Source: Candidatus Thiodiazotropha endoloripes (GTDB lineage: Bacteria > Pseudomonadota > Gammaproteobacteria > Chromatiales > Chromatiaceae). From it: a DNA stretch of 64,000 nt. Below are positions 35,646 through 45,576 of this stretch, in pieces. Position numbers and translations under genes: made by a program. The stretch covers positions 1,364,001-1,428,000 of the forward strand of contig NZ_LVJW01000006.1 in the NCBI RefSeq assembly GCF_001708965.1. The letters run 5' to 3'. Position 1 is the first letter of the stretch. Every line of letters begins with the position of its first letter. The notes under the pieces were generated by a model. That model did no database searches. It was given only the letters and a program-made list of their open reading frames with translations, and had not been told where the DNA came from.

Positions 35646-35936
35646 ATGAACAACAGACTCAAACCCCTGGCACTCGGTGCAATCCTGGCCACATCCATAA
35701 CCTTGACTCCAACCGCGCAGGCCCATGATCTGCCTTATGGTCTATTGGGCGGCGTGTTGCTTGGGCTCCATTTCCACCATGGCCACTACCATGACCATCG
35801 ACGTGATTCCTATCCCAGTCATCGTCACAGTGACAGTCATGGATACCGTCATCGTGACCGGCATAAGCATGGCCATCGTGACCGTGACCGTGATCGTCAC
35901 CACCATGACCGGCGTCGACGTCACCGGGACCGCTAG
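35646..35936 (+). CDS. His-rich periplasmic protein
   Basis: A 96-aa precursor with a signal peptide (residues 1-26, ending TAQA) and GGAG 7 nt before the ATG. The mature part is short, with GLHFHHGHYHDHRR near 41 and then almost only His, Arg and Asp in HRDR-like repeats, made by short tandem DNA repeats. Such sequence can bind Zn, Ni or Cu, or polyanions. The alternative frame reads as an artefactual VTVTV repeat. The phased upstream repeats suggest two-component control. Confidence 0.7.
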   Translation: MNNRLKPLALGAILATSITLTPTAQAHDLPYGLLGGVLLGLHFHHGHYHDHRRDSYPSHRHSDSHGYRHRDRHKHGHRDRDRDRHHHDRRRRHRDR

Positions 35937-35981
35937 GATCAGCAGGCTCGATTCCTTTCGGCCCTCTGCGGGAGATTTCTC

Positions 35982-36800
35982 ATGAAGATGACACAGATAT
36001 TGGTTTTTTCGGCGCTGTTGATACCTGCTTGTCTGTTGCAGGCGAATGAGTCTGTTGAACGCTTGACCCAGTCTGTCGAAGGTCCGGTAGCCAAACTGGA
36101 TTGGAAAGGGCAGCTCGACCAGGCGGAGATCGATATCCAGCAGCCGATGGTTGTTACCGGTAGTCGTCTGAAGCAGCTGAATCGTTCCGATGTGCGTACT
36201 TATCACGATCCGGATTTTTCAATATTTGATGCCCGAACCGTGATCAGCCGTGATGATGATGACGATGGCTACTACCATCGGTTGAGTGTCAGTTTTGATG
36301 CGGATGTAATCAGTGGCCGGGCCTGGGTCTATGCTGAGCTCTATCTGAGCCTGGAAGGCGGCCCGTGGAATCGCTACTACACGACTGAGAGCTTCCCGAT
36401 TGATCGGGACGATTCGGATGATGACTATGAGGTTGTCACCCGTTTACTGGATGGTTACCCAAGTGGTTATTATGATGTCCTGATCGAGTTGTATGATGCT
36501 GACAATGATGCCTTTTTGGTCGAGTACGGACCCTATGATGACCGGGACCTCCGTGCGCTCCCCCTCGAGGACAGTTATCGTGATGGGGATGATTACTATC
36601 ACGGTGGTGGCGGCGCAATGGGCTTGAGCATGATACTGTTCGTTTTGCTTGCCCGATTGATTCGGCTCAACAATAGGCCCTGGAAACACGCTTATGCACA
36701 GACAAACAATCATCCTGCTACTGTTGATCTTGCTGTTTCAGGGCTGCTCATCTCTGCAGCAGGCCGAACAGTTGATGACCGGAATCCAGCCTGCTGGTGA
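35982..36800 (+). CDS. choice-of-anchor H family protein with internal GlyGly-CTERM-like tail
   Basis: A 272-aa exported protein. After the signal peptide, residues ~100-200 match the choice-of-anchor H (Sden1266-type) domain: SVSFDADV, VYAELYLSLEGGPWNRYYTT, YEVVTRLLDGYPSGYYDVLIE and LPLED. Residues ~208-232 (GGGGAMGLSMILFVLLARLI then RLNNR) look like a GlyGly-CTERM tail, the rhombosortase target that normally ends the protein. Here the frame continues 40 residues, overlapping the next gene by 107 bp. A lost stop or one-base indel is likely. Confidence 0.8.
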   Translation: MKMTQILVFSALLIPACLLQANESVERLTQSVEGPVAKLDWKGQLDQAEIDIQQPMVVTGSRLKQLNRSDVRTYHDPDFSIFDARTVISRDDDDDGYYHRLSVSFDADVISGRAWVYAELYLSLEGGPWNRYYTTESFPIDRDDSDDDYEVVTRLLDGYPSGYYDVLIELYDADNDAFLVEYGPYDDRDLRALPLEDSYRDGDDYYHGGGGAMGLSMILFVLLARLIRLNNRPWKHAYAQTNNHPATVDLAVSGLLISAAGRTVDDRNPACW

Positions 36801-37554
36801 AGTCAAAGGGGTCAAGCTGTCAGGCCTTGATCTTAGGGGCATCGATCTGCTGTTTGATGTGGAGGTGGATAACCCTAATCCGGTGGCGATCTCCCTGGAC
36901 GGGCTCGATTATGACCTGAAACTGCTCAACCGGAGCTTCCTGAAAGGTCAGCAGGCTATGGGTATGAGTCTGGCTGCGGATGGCAAGAGTCAGGTCGAAC
37001 TGCCGGTCAGGATGGAGTTTGAGCGGCTGCTCGAGCACTACAGTGAATTGAGTAAACATGATGATGTGCCCTATCAGTTGGATCTTGGATTGGGTGTCGA
37101 TGTGCCTCTGTTGGGACGGGTGCGGTTACCGATCAGTTATCAGGGGCGTCTGCCGGTTCCCAAGCTACCCGATGTCAGGGTCAGTCGGATCGATGTGCAG
37201 CGAATGAGTTTGCAAGCCATTGATCTGATGCTTGAGCTGGAGGTTGAGAATCCCAACCGTTTTGCATTGATCCTGCAGCGGCTCGATTACCAATTTAAAC
37301 TTAACGATATCGATGTGGGGCAGGGTGCGGCGGCACAAAGCCTGAACATTGATAAGCAAGGCAAGGGCAGAGTCCGTCTGCCCCTCTCCCTCGATCTGCA
37401 AAAAGCGGGCAGTGGACTCTATAGCGCCCTGATGGGTGGCCGGGGACTCTCCTACGAGTTGAGCGGTATGCTCGACGCAAGCGGCGATACCCCATTGATT
37501 GGCGATATCAAAATCCCCTTGGACAGACAGGGCAGCTTCAACCTGAACCGCTGA
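36694..37554 (+). CDS. LEA type 2 (WHy-domain) lipoprotein
   Basis: A 286-aa lipoprotein: signal ILLLLILLFQGC with lipobox LFQGC. It contains two tandem LEA_2/WHy-type beta domains, each with a D-V-E-N-P-N core (LLFDVEVDNPNPVAISLDGLDY near 50; LMLELEVENPNRFALILQRLDY near 178) and a LP(V/L) segment. Bacterial members are envelope proteins of unclear function linked to desiccation or stress. Its start lies inside the upstream gene's extended frame. Confidence 0.83.
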   Translation: MHRQTIILLLLILLFQGCSSLQQAEQLMTGIQPAGEVKGVKLSGLDLRGIDLLFDVEVDNPNPVAISLDGLDYDLKLLNRSFLKGQQAMGMSLAADGKSQVELPVRMEFERLLEHYSELSKHDDVPYQLDLGLGVDVPLLGRVRLPISYQGRLPVPKLPDVRVSRIDVQRMSLQAIDLMLELEVENPNRFALILQRLDYQFKLNDIDVGQGAAAQSLNIDKQGKGRVRLPLSLDLQKAGSGLYSALMGGRGLSYELSGMLDASGDTPLIGDIKIPLDRQGSFNLNR

Positions 37555-37608
37555 GCTGTTTCGGGCTGGTTGGGCCTGAGATAGGTCGCGTAATTAGATG
37601 AAGCAATC

Positions 37609-37633
37609 AGTCCGCGAATGAATGCAAATTGTT
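37609..37633 (-). repeat. GTCCGCGAATAAACGC-family repeat, left arm
   Basis: This arm starts AGTCCGCGAATGAATGC and ends AAATTGTT. It is the inverse counterpart of the arm at 38063-38097, which contains AACAATTTGCGTTTATTCGC. Related pairs occur at 56455/56590 and, diverged, at 26605. Confidence 0.65.
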
Positions 37634-37721
37634 GTGCTGTGTCGGATAGAACTGGAGTGAATAATTCAAACCTCATAGGGACGCGAATCATCAGCGTGCC
37701 AAACAGACGGAGAGAGTCGCT

Positions 37722-37762
37722 CCCCTCTCCCCTTGTGGGAGAGGGGCCGGGGGAGAGGGGGA
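37722..37762. repeat. CCCTCTCC palindromic repeat, copy 1
   Basis: CCCCTCTCCCC, TTGT loop, GGGAGAGGGG, then a G-rich tail CCGGGGGAGAGGGGG. It is in inverse orientation to the copy at 37861-37904. It resembles widespread REP-like intergenic palindromes. Confidence 0.7.
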
Positions 37763-37860
37763 GTACCCATCAGCACTCTCACCAATTCCAACAATCACCA
37801 AAAACAAAGATTGCCGGGTGAGTACAGTTCACACTTCAATTGCATCAAATGCTTGATGCT

Positions 37861-37904
37861 CACCCTCTCCCCAACCCCTCTCCCATCAAGGGAGAGGGGC
37901 TTTT
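37861..37904. repeat. CCCTCTCC palindromic repeat, copy 2
   Basis: CACCCTCTCCCCAA, then CCCCTCTCCC (37875), loop ATCAA, GGGAGAGGGG (37890) and TTTT. The 10-bp GC-rich stem plus short T run could terminate plus-strand transcription. Confidence 0.65.
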
Positions 37905-38006
37905 AGGCATCACCTTGGCTGATTATGAGTCAGTGAGATAGCAATGGCCTATTAATAAAGGGACTAAGAACTGCTGAGCCCTCAAATCCGATTAACAGTC
38001 GTAGGG

Positions 38007-38021
38007 TGGGGCCATGCCCCA
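38007..38021. repeat. short hairpin TGGGGC-CAT-GCCCCA
   Basis: A 6-bp GC-rich stem within GTAGGGTGGGGCC, a sequence resembling another common proteobacterial intergenic repeat. No T run follows. Confidence 0.45.
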
Positions 38022-38062
38022 TCAAATAGGCTTTGAGTAAGCACCATTCAGATCTGATTAAT

Positions 38063-38097
38063 AACAATTTGCGTTTATTCGCGTTCCTTTGCGGACT
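38063..38097 (+). repeat. GTCCGCGAATAAACGC-family repeat, right arm
   Basis: It contains AACAATTTGCGTTTATTCGC and ends TTTGCGGACT. It is the inverse of the arm at 37609 with a ~10-bp insertion before GCGGACT. Together the arms bracket ~430 bp. Confidence 0.65.
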
Positions 38098-38150
38098 GTT
38101 TTCTCTTAAATATTAGCGAACCTTGGCATCCACTCGAGGTTAATGGTCGT

Positions 38151-41100
38151 CTAGCTTTCAGTAGGCGTATAGGCCAGGTTTGGTGCCAGCCAGCGCTCCA
38201 TCTCGTCCAACGGCACCTTTTTGCGTGCCGCATAGTCCTCAACCTGGTCACGATTCAGCTTGCCGACTGCGAAATAGCGGGAGCTGGGATGGCCGATATA
38301 GAGGCCGCTCACCGAGGCGGTCGGTACCATCGCCATACTCTCAGTCAGCCAGATGCCGGTATGCTCCTCTGCTGAGAGCAGGGACCAGAGCAGATCCTTC
38401 TCCGTATGGTCCGGACTGGCGGGATAGCCCACGGCGGGACGGATCCCCGCATACTCCTCGGCGATCAACTGATCGTTACTCAGGGATTCTTCCGCTGCAT
38501 AGCCCCAGAAATCCCGGCGCACCCGTTGATGCAGCCACTCGGCCAGCGCTTCTGCCAGGCGATCCGCCAGTGCTTTCAGCATGATTCCCCGATAGTCGTC
38601 ATGCTCCTTTTCAAAGGCTTCCAGCTTGGCGTCGATGCCAATCCCGGCAGTACAGGCAAAGGCCCCCAGGTAGTCTTTGACGGCGGAGTCCTGCGGGGCG
38701 ACGAAATCAGCCAGACATTCGTTATATTTTCCGTTCGGTTGGCGACCCTGTTTTCTCAGGTTGTGCAACCTGGCCAGAGGCTCTGATCGTTGATCGTCAC
38801 GATAGAGATTGAAATCATCTCCATCCGCGTTGGCCGGAAACAGGCCGACCAGGGCCGAGGCCCGTAGCCACTTCTCTTCCACGATCTGTTTCAGCATCTG
38901 CTGGGCATCGGCGAACAGCTTGCCAGCCTCTTCACCCTTGACCTCATCTTCAAGAATCTGCGGATAGCGCCCCTTCAGCTGCCAGGCATGGAAAAAGAAG
39001 GTCCAGTCGATATAGTCAATAAGCTCGGCGATGGGGATATCCTCAAGCAGCACCATACTCGCCGGATGTTGTTCCGACCGGTCCGATTCCGCCAGGCGGA
39101 TAATCCGGCATCCGGCAGCGGGTTGATAGTCCGCTTTACAGATGTTCGGTGTGGTGGGTTGGTACGCTTGCCACGGAATCGGGGTTGGATTCTCTCTCGC
39201 CTGGGTCAGTGGAATCAGATTACGGGATTGATTCGCCGCGGCACGGCGATCCCGTACCTGTTGGTACTCTTCGCGCAATTGCGCCATATAGGGTGCCCGC
39301 AGCTCTTCGGAGAGCAGATTGGAGGCAACGGCCACCGCCCGGGAGGCGTCGGCAACATAGACCACCGGATGATCGTACTGGGGCTCGATTTTTACCGCCG
39401 TGTGGGCGATGGAGGTAGTGGCGCCACCGATCATCAGCGGCTGGCGCATGCCGAGACGCTGCATCTCCTTGGCGACATGGACCATTTCATCCAGGGAGGG
39501 GGTGATCAGGCCGGAGAGACCGATCAGATCCACCTGCTCCTCTTTGGCCTTCTGCAGAATGGTATCCGCAGGCACCATCACGCCGATATCGATGACTTCG
39601 TAGTTATTGCACTGCAGTACCACACCGACGATGTTCTTGCCGATATCGTGCACATCCCCTTTGACCGTGGCGAGCAGTATCTTTCCCTGGGCCTGGCTAT
39701 CGCAATCCGCCTTTTCAGCTTCCAGGAAGGGCTCCAGATAGGCTACCGATTTTTTCATCACCCGGGCAGACTTGACCACCTGGGGCAGGAACATCTTGCC
39801 GGCGCCAAACAGGTCCCCGACCTGGTTCATGCCGTCCATCAGGGGACCCTCAATCACCTCCAGGGTCTTGTTCACCTGCTGGCGCGCCTCTTCGGTATCC
39901 GCCTCGATGAATTCGGTGATCCCCTTGACCAGGGCGTGCTGCAGTCGCTTGTTGACCGGCCAGGAGCGCCACTCGGCATCTTCCTTGACCGTCGTCTGGC
40001 TGTTGTCTCCCAGATATTGCGGGGCCAGGTCGACCAGTCGGTCACCCGCCTCCGGATCCTGGTTCAGGACCACCGCCTCAACGGTGGTGCGCAGTTGTTC
40101 AGGCAGGTCGTCATAGACGGCCAGCTGTCCGGCATTGACGATGCCCATATCCATACCGGCACGAATCGCATGGTAGAGAAAGACCGCATGGATCGCCTCC
40201 CGCACCGGGTTGTTACCCCGGAACGAGAAGGAGACATTGGAGACGCCGCCGGAGACCATGGCGTGGGGCAGGCTCGCTTTGATCTGCCGGGTCGCCTCGA
40301 TGAAGTCGACGCCGTAGTTGTTGTGCTCTTCGATGCCGGTGGCGATGGCGAAGATGTTGGGATCGAAGATGATATCTTCCGGGGGGAAGCCGACCTGTTC
40401 GGTCAACAGCCGATAGGCGCGGCTGCAGATCTCTACCTTGCGGTTGTAGGTATCAGCCTGTCCCTGCTCATCGAAGGCCATCACGATCACGGCCGCGCCA
40501 TAGCGGCGGCACGCCTTGGCCTGCTGGAAGAACTTCTCCTCTCCCTCTTTCAGGGAGATGGAGTTGACGATGGGTTTGCCCTGCACACACTTTAAACCGG
40601 CCTCGATGATCTCCCACTTGGAGGAGTCGATCATCACCGGGACTTTGGCGATCTCAGGCTCACCGGCACAGAGATTGAGAAAGCGCTGCATGGCGGCAAC
40701 ACCGTCCAGCATCGCCTCGTCCATGTTGATGTCCACCACCTGCGCCCCGTTTTCCACCTGTTCCCGGCAGACATCCAGGGCTTCGTCATACTCCTCATTG
40801 AGAATCAGGCGCTTGAACTTGGCCGATCCGGTCACATTGGCCCGTTCACCGATGTTGACGAAGAGGCTGTCCGGGCCGATGTTGAGTGGCTCCAGACCGG
40901 CCAGACGGCACTGTTTTTCGATCTCCGGGCGGTTGCGTGGTGGCTTACTCTGCAGGGCCTGGGCAATCGCCTGAATATGTTGTGGTGTGGTACCGCAGCA
41001 GCCACCGACGATGTTGACAAAGCCAGAGTCCGCCCATTCGCCCAGATACTCGGCCATGTGGGCGGCATCCAGGTCATATTCGCCGAATTCGTTGGGCAGA

Positions 41101-41936
41101 CCTGCGTTCGGATGGGCTGAGACAAAGCACTCGGATATCTGTGACATCTCCTCCACATACTGACGCAGCATATCCGGGCCCAGCGCGCAGTTGAGCCCGA
41201 CCGAGAGGGGGCGGATATGACGCAGGCTGTTGTAGAAGGCCTCGGTGGTCTGGCCTGAGAGGGTGCGCCCGGATTGGTCGGTGATGGTGCCGGAGATCAT
41301 CACCGGCAGACGGACCTGATCCTCTTCGAAGACCAATTCACAGGCAAAGGCGGCCGCTTTGGCATTCAGGGTGTCAAAAATGGTCTCGATCAGCAGCAGG
41401 TCACTGCCGCCGGCAATCAGCCCCCGGGCCGCCTCGGCATAGCAGCTGACCAGCTCGTCAAAATGGATGTTTCTCGCACCTGGATCGTTGACATCCGGGG
41501 AGATGGAGGCGGTCCGATTGGTTGGGCCGAGTACCCCGGCGACAAAGCGGGGCTTCTCCGGGGAGCTGTATTGGTCGGCTGCCTGTCTGGCCAGGTGGGC
41601 CCCCGCCTCACTCATTTCATAGGCGAGGGAGGACATATCATAGTCCGCCATGGAGACGCTGTTGGCACCGAAGGTGTTGGTCTCGAGGATATCGGCACCC
41701 GCCTCCAGGTACTGCTGATGGATGTCATGGATGAGTTCCGGCTGGGTCAGACACAACAGGTCGTTATTACCCTTCAGATCGGAGGGCCAATCGGCAAAGC
41801 GCTCGCCGCGATAATCCTGCTCACTCAGCTTGTGTCGCTGGATCATCGTACCCATTGCTCCATCGAGGATCAGGATGCGTTGCTGCAGCAGGGATTCAAT
41901 AGGATGAACAGGGTTATTCAGGGTTTTGGCGACCAT
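38151..41936 (-). CDS. metH: cobalamin-dependent methionine synthase
   Basis: A 1261-aa enzyme, slightly longer than the E. coli one, with all four modules: homocysteine-binding barrel (residues 1-~330, Zn ligands in [11 protein letters not shown] near 312), pterin/methyl-folate barrel (~350-620, [15 protein letters not shown]), cobalamin module (~650-900, lower ligand His in [14 protein letters not shown] near 762) and SAM-dependent reactivation domain (~920-1250, [12 protein letters not shown]). It makes methionine from homocysteine. I saw no cobalamin riboswitch signature in the ~290 bp upstream, though only by eye. Confidence 0.98.
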   Translation of the reverse strand: MVAKTLNNPVHPIESLLQQRILILDGAMGTMIQRHKLSEQDYRGERFADWPSDLKGNNDLLCLTQPELIHDIHQQYLEAGADILETNTFGANSVSMADYDMSSLAYEMSEAGAHLARQAADQYSSPEKPRFVAGVLGPTNRTASISPDVNDPGARNIHFDELVSCYAEAARGLIAGGSDLLLIETIFDTLNAKAAAFACELVFEEDQVRLPVMISGTITDQSGRTLSGQTTEAFYNSLRHIRPLSVGLNCALGPDMLRQYVEEMSQISECFVSAHPNAGLPNEFGEYDLDAAHMAEYLGEWADSGFVNIVGGCCGTTPQHIQAIAQALQSKPPRNRPEIEKQCRLAGLEPLNIGPDSLFVNIGERANVTGSAKFKRLILNEEYDEALDVCREQVENGAQVVDINMDEAMLDGVAAMQRFLNLCAGEPEIAKVPVMIDSSKWEIIEAGLKCVQGKPIVNSISLKEGEEKFFQQAKACRRYGAAVIVMAFDEQGQADTYNRKVEICSRAYRLLTEQVGFPPEDIIFDPNIFAIATGIEEHNNYGVDFIEATRQIKASLPHAMVSGGVSNVSFSFRGNNPVREAIHAVFLYHAIRAGMDMGIVNAGQLAVYDDLPEQLRTTVEAVVLNQDPEAGDRLVDLAPQYLGDNSQTTVKEDAEWRSWPVNKRLQHALVKGITEFIEADTEEARQQVNKTLEVIEGPLMDGMNQVGDLFGAGKMFLPQVVKSARVMKKSVAYLEPFLEAEKADCDSQAQGKILLATVKGDVHDIGKNIVGVVLQCNNYEVIDIGVMVPADTILQKAKEEQVDLIGLSGLITPSLDEMVHVAKEMQRLGMRQPLMIGGATTSIAHTAVKIEPQYDHPVVYVADASRAVAVASNLLSEELRAPYMAQLREEYQQVRDRRAAANQSRNLIPLTQARENPTPIPWQAYQPTTPNICKADYQPAAGCRIIRLAESDRSEQHPASMVLLEDIPIAELIDYIDWTFFFHAWQLKGRYPQILEDEVKGEEAGKLFADAQQMLKQIVEEKWLRASALVGLFPANADGDDFNLYRDDQRSEPLARLHNLRKQGRQPNGKYNECLADFVAPQDSAVKDYLGAFACTAGIGIDAKLEAFEKEHDDYRGIMLKALADRLAEALAEWLHQRVRRDFWGYAAEESLSNDQLIAEEYAGIRPAVGYPASPDHTEKDLLWSLLSAEEHTGIWLTESMAMVPTASVSGLYIGHPSSRYFAVGKLNRDQVEDYAARKKVPLDEMERWLAPNLAYTPTES

Positions 41937-42229
41937 CAGCTACTCAAGGTTTTAGGGTAAACGGTCGCCAATTATAGGACTCTGGCCGGTTCTAGGCGAG
42001 TTGCCATTTGCTCAGACAGCCGGCAGAAGGGTTGTTGTTTGATTTTGTGATATATGAACGATGATCCGGTTGCGGATGAAACGGGTGGGTTATAGGATTC
42101 GTATGAGGGGGCGGATTTTCTGTTCTTTCTCCTGGCGATAATCTATAAAAAGCCAAATAAAGCCATTAACAACAACTAGCTGATTTGCAGTCGACTCCTT
42201 GAATACCAAGCTCTGAAAAGGAAATTATA

Positions 42230-43372
42230 GTGTCAAAACAAGCATTTCTGGTAGATGATTCAAAATCTGCACGTATTGTTCTCAGTCGTATGCTGAAAAA
42301 AAGCGGTTTTGACGGCGTGGAGATGGCGGAATCGGGAGAGGAGGCTTTGGAGCGCCTGAAGACACTCACACCCGATGCCATTTTTGTGGATTTCCTGATG
42401 GAGGGTATCGATGGGCTGGAGACCATTACCGAGATAAAGAAGGATTCCCGTTTCGACGCCACACCGATCGTAATGTGTACCGCCAATGAGGGGGACGAGT
42501 ATGTTCGCGCTGCCGTCGATCATGGCGCCCTTGGCATCCTGGCAAAACCACCGACAGAAGAGAGTCTTGGCGTAATTATTGACCTGATCGAAGAGCATCA
42601 ACGCGAAGTGGCGATGAGTGCCGCTGCAGAGGTTGATGCTGCCGAGCAGCAGGCGGAGCTGCCAGTGGATCTGGTCGAGGCAGGGGCGACGCCAGGCCCG
42701 GCTGCGCCGGTCGGGCTCTCTGAAGCGGAAATACAGCGTATTGCCCAGCAGGCGGCCATTCAGAGTGCAGAACTGGTTGTCCGCGAGATTGTCGAGCAGG
42801 CGGTTTCCGACTCCCTCGATCAGCGCCTGGCCGGACTTGTTGACGACTATCTGGAGCAGAAGCTGCAACCGATGCTGGCTGAGCTCAAACAGCAGCAGTC
42901 AGAGAGTGTGAAGCCTGCGGAGATCGATACGGAGGAGCTGAAAAAGGATGTGGTCGAGGAGGTTAACAGCAGCATCGAGGATTTTGTCAGACAGCTCAGC
43001 CAGCGCAATGTTGAAGAGCTGATCCAGGCCACCACTTTCACCCAGATCAACGAAACGAGGGATGAGTTTTCCGACCGCCTCAAACAGCAGGAAGCGCGCA
43101 TTCTCGAACAGGTTCCTGAAAAGAACGACATGATTGAGCATATCAGGGTGATCACAGAAGGATCTCTGGAGGCCCATGTGCATGAGACTGCCACACAGGT
43201 ATCCCAGGAGGTTGCGAACTCCGTTGCAACCGAGACGGTTGAGCAGATGCTGGAACAGCATTTGGCCCAACAGACTGTCGTCAATGAGAAGCCCGCAGCC
43301 GGCAAGGCGATATGGGTCATGTTGGGAGCCTTGCTGGCCGCCTCGGCCGGTGCTGCCTACTATCTGCTCTGA
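42230..43372 (+). CDS. response regulator with C-terminal membrane anchor
   Basis: A 380-aa protein from GTG 42230 (AAGGAA upstream). Residues 1-~125 are a CheY-like receiver (AFLVDDSKSARIVLSRML, phospho-acceptor Asp in DAIFVDFLMEG near 53, Lys in LAKPP). Residues ~165-350 are acidic, Gln-rich coiled coil. Residues ~358-380 (AIWVMLGALLAASAGAAYYL) are a transmembrane helix at the very C-terminus. No DNA-binding or enzymatic output. It may tether signalling to the membrane, perhaps for motility or polarity (inference). Partner kinase unknown. Confidence 0.85.
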   Translation: MSKQAFLVDDSKSARIVLSRMLKKSGFDGVEMAESGEEALERLKTLTPDAIFVDFLMEGIDGLETITEIKKDSRFDATPIVMCTANEGDEYVRAAVDHGALGILAKPPTEESLGVIIDLIEEHQREVAMSAAAEVDAAEQQAELPVDLVEAGATPGPAAPVGLSEAEIQRIAQQAAIQSAELVVREIVEQAVSDSLDQRLAGLVDDYLEQKLQPMLAELKQQQSESVKPAEIDTEELKKDVVEEVNSSIEDFVRQLSQRNVEELIQATTFTQINETRDEFSDRLKQQEARILEQVPEKNDMIEHIRVITEGSLEAHVHETATQVSQEVANSVATETVEQMLEQHLAQQTVVNEKPAAGKAIWVMLGALLAASAGAAYYLL

Positions 43373-43593
43373 CCGGTTACCGGCCCTAACCAGGCTCGGT
43401 TGAACAGGGCTCTATTAACTGAAGCCGATAAATCGCACAGGGTGTGGGGTTGGCAGTGTCCGGTTCGAGGTTATATTGATCACTATTCAACGATTCCCGG
43501 CAAGCGCTGTCAGTGCGATCAAACAAAACGGCGATTCATCTGTCTACCTGACAGACAGAGCCGGTTTGTGGCAACAGTTTACAGGAGCCTCCC

Positions 43594-44229
43594 ATGTTTG
43601 GACTTGGACGCAAAACCAAAATGCCTGCAGAAGATGAGGCGTTGCCGGGCCGTGCAACACCGATTCAGCCCACAGCTGAGCACTTCGTTAACGGTCACAG
43701 GGTCTTGCCGCCATTTCCGCAGGGTATGAAAACAGCCATGTTTGGAATGGGTTGTTTTTGGGGGGCGGAGCGCTGTTTTTGGAGTCTGGACGGGGTCTAT
43801 ACGACCGCTGTGGGCTATGCGGCGGGAACCACGCCCAATCCGACCTATGAGGAGGTCTGTACCGGAATGACCGGCCACAATGAAGTGGTACTCGTGGTCT
43901 ATGATCCAGCAAAAACCGATTATCAAACACTGCTGAAGACCTTTTGGGAGGCTCATAATCCCACCGAAGGTATGCGACAGGGGAATGATGTGGGTACCCA
44001 GTACCGCTCTGGAATCTATACATTCGACGATGATCAGCGGGCACTGGCCCAGGCTACCCGGGAGCACTATCAACATGCACTGGCACAGGTGACATCCGCT
44101 CCGATCACCACAGAGATCATGGATGCGCCACCGTTCTATTATGCCGAGGATTATCATCAGCAATATCTGGCCAAGAATCCTGCCGGATACTGTGGACTGG
44201 GTGGTACCGGTGTCTGTTATCCTGCATGA
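43594..44229 (+). CDS. msrA: peptide methionine sulfoxide reductase A
   Basis: A 211-aa enzyme that reduces the S-epimer of methionine sulfoxide. The catalytic Cys is in [13 protein letters not shown] near residue 51, with [33 protein letters not shown] next and [13 protein letters not shown] at the end supplying resolving Cys. The ~40-residue N-terminal extension has no signal peptide, so it is cytoplasmic, as in long MsrA forms. Transcribed alone. Confidence 0.96.
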   Translation: MFGLGRKTKMPAEDEALPGRATPIQPTAEHFVNGHRVLPPFPQGMKTAMFGMGCFWGAERCFWSLDGVYTTAVGYAAGTTPNPTYEEVCTGMTGHNEVVLVVYDPAKTDYQTLLKTFWEAHNPTEGMRQGNDVGTQYRSGIYTFDDDQRALAQATREHYQHALAQVTSAPITTEIMDAPPFYYAEDYHQQYLAKNPAGYCGLGGTGVCYPA

Positions 44230-44461
44230 GAATCACCCATTCTGAACCGCTAAAGTACGCCTCGGACCGTTAAGCCGATTGTAGTGGTGTACGTTCTGCC
44301 AGACGATCCAGCAAGCAGGAAATGTCAAATATTCGTATCCGCATGGATTTAAATATTCTCTCGATGTGCTATGTCTATAGATAGGGATTCCAAAAGATCT
44401 GGACAGTCGCCTTTGGGATTTAATTAATCAGTGGAGACCTCTCAACTTTGGTGCGCATGGA

Positions 44462-45568
44462 ATGCGAATTTCAAATCTAACACGGCAAAATCACCCGCAT
44501 ATCCACCTTGTTGGCAGAGCCTCATTATTGGTTTTAATGATGCTGGTATTCGCCAATCTGGTGCTCTGGGTGGGTTACAGACTGAGTGCTGACAACATGA
44601 AAGAGGTGTGGCGGGATCTGACAGATCTCTCCGCCGACAGCACACTCTATACCCTGGAACGAAGGCGCAACGATTTGAGGGCGGACTTGAAGCTGCTGGC
44701 ATCCAATCCGGATCTTATCAGGGCCATCCTCTACTACGATGAGTTGGTATTGAACCGGATTGCTTCTGACTGGGAGCTGTTTGTTTCCGAAAAACGTCTC
44801 TATGATCAAGTGCGCCTGATCGATCTGAGTGGTATGGAGCGTCTGCGGGTCGATCTGACTTCCCATGGTGCGAGTCGGGTATCCGCCGATCAGTTGCAGA
44901 ACAAATCCAATCGCTACTACTTTCAGCAGGGATTGGCGATAGATGCCGGTGCGATCTATGCCTCGCCGATCGATCTGAATGTGGAACAGGGAGAGGTAGA
45001 GATTCCCTATAAGCCAATGATTCGCCTGGTGGCTCCGCTGGATGTGGATGGTGAGATCAAGGCACTGCTGGTGGTGAATGCCCTGGCCAGCCATATCTTT
45101 GGCGACCTGGAGCGGCATGCCAGACTGGTGCATGGTGGACTGCTGCTGCTTGATGAATCGGGGAACTATCTGCGCGGATTCAGCAGGAATCAGGAGTGGC
45201 AGTTCATGTTTCCAGAATCATCCACTGAAACACGGCAGTTCAATGAAAGCTACCCGGATTTGTGGGCGATGATGCAGCAGACCCCATCGGGACAGATCAG
45301 CAGGCCGGAGGGGATTTTCAGCTTTCGCACGGTCACTTACGGTTCCAGTGGTTTTACTCATAGTTACCGGTTGGTGGTGGTGATGACCGAGGAGCAGCAA
45401 CAGGCACTGTTGTTACCGCAGCGAAACCTGTGGCTGTTCATTGCCCTCGTTTTAACCCTGTTGCTGCTGTTTGCGGTCTTGGTCCTGGGTCGTTACCGCT
45501 CGGGTCAGCTACAAGCTAAACCTGTGGTCAACCGAAAGCCTGTCGACTTGTGGCATCTGTTCCGTTGA
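44462..45568 (+). CDS. orphan dCache-like membrane sensor without output domain
   Basis: A 368-aa protein. TM1 at ~18-42, a ~270-residue periplasmic double-Cache-like region (DLSADSTLYTLERRRNDL, VRLIDLSGMERLRVDL, YYFQQGLAIDAGAIYASPIDLN, PMIRLVAPLDVDGE), and TM2 at ~322-343. Only ~25 residues follow, so no kinase, GGDEF or MCP domain is present. It looks like the sensor half of a chemoreceptor or kinase acting alone or with a partner. Convergent with OsmC, 8 bp apart. Confidence 0.8.
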   Translation: MRISNLTRQNHPHIHLVGRASLLVLMMLVFANLVLWVGYRLSADNMKEVWRDLTDLSADSTLYTLERRRNDLRADLKLLASNPDLIRAILYYDELVLNRIASDWELFVSEKRLYDQVRLIDLSGMERLRVDLTSHGASRVSADQLQNKSNRYYFQQGLAIDAGAIYASPIDLNVEQGEVEIPYKPMIRLVAPLDVDGEIKALLVVNALASHIFGDLERHARLVHGGLLLLDESGNYLRGFSRNQEWQFMFPESSTETRQFNESYPDLWAMMQQTPSGQISRPEGIFSFRTVTYGSSGFTHSYRLVVVMTEEQQQALLLPQRNLWLFIALVLTLLLLFAVLVLGRYRSGQLQAKPVVNRKPVDLWHLFR

Positions 45569-45576
45569 GTTGGTGG

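Larger units (their letters stand above)
37555..38150. other. 596-bp convergent intergenic repeat island
   Basis: No gene. It lies between two gene 3' ends and is built of nested repeats: an outer inverted pair (37609 and 38063), an inner inverted pair of CCCTCTCC palindromes (37722 and 37875), and a TGGGGC-CAT-GCCCCA hairpin (38007-38021). Confidence 0.7.

Noticed and set aside
35725-35985. Alternative frame across the His-rich gene
   Set aside because: Gives an artificial Val-Thr repeat created by the tandem DNA repeats; the chosen frame has a signal peptide and ribosome site.
38988-40595. Long plus-strand frame of 535 codons inside metH
   Set aside because: Entirely antisense to a clearly conserved metH; composition reflects its codon pattern, and no domain or ribosome site was seen.
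41937-42229. Possible cobalamin or SAM riboswitch before metH
   Set aside because: Inspection of the minus strand found no B12-box-like or SAM-riboswitch core; covariance search was not possible here.
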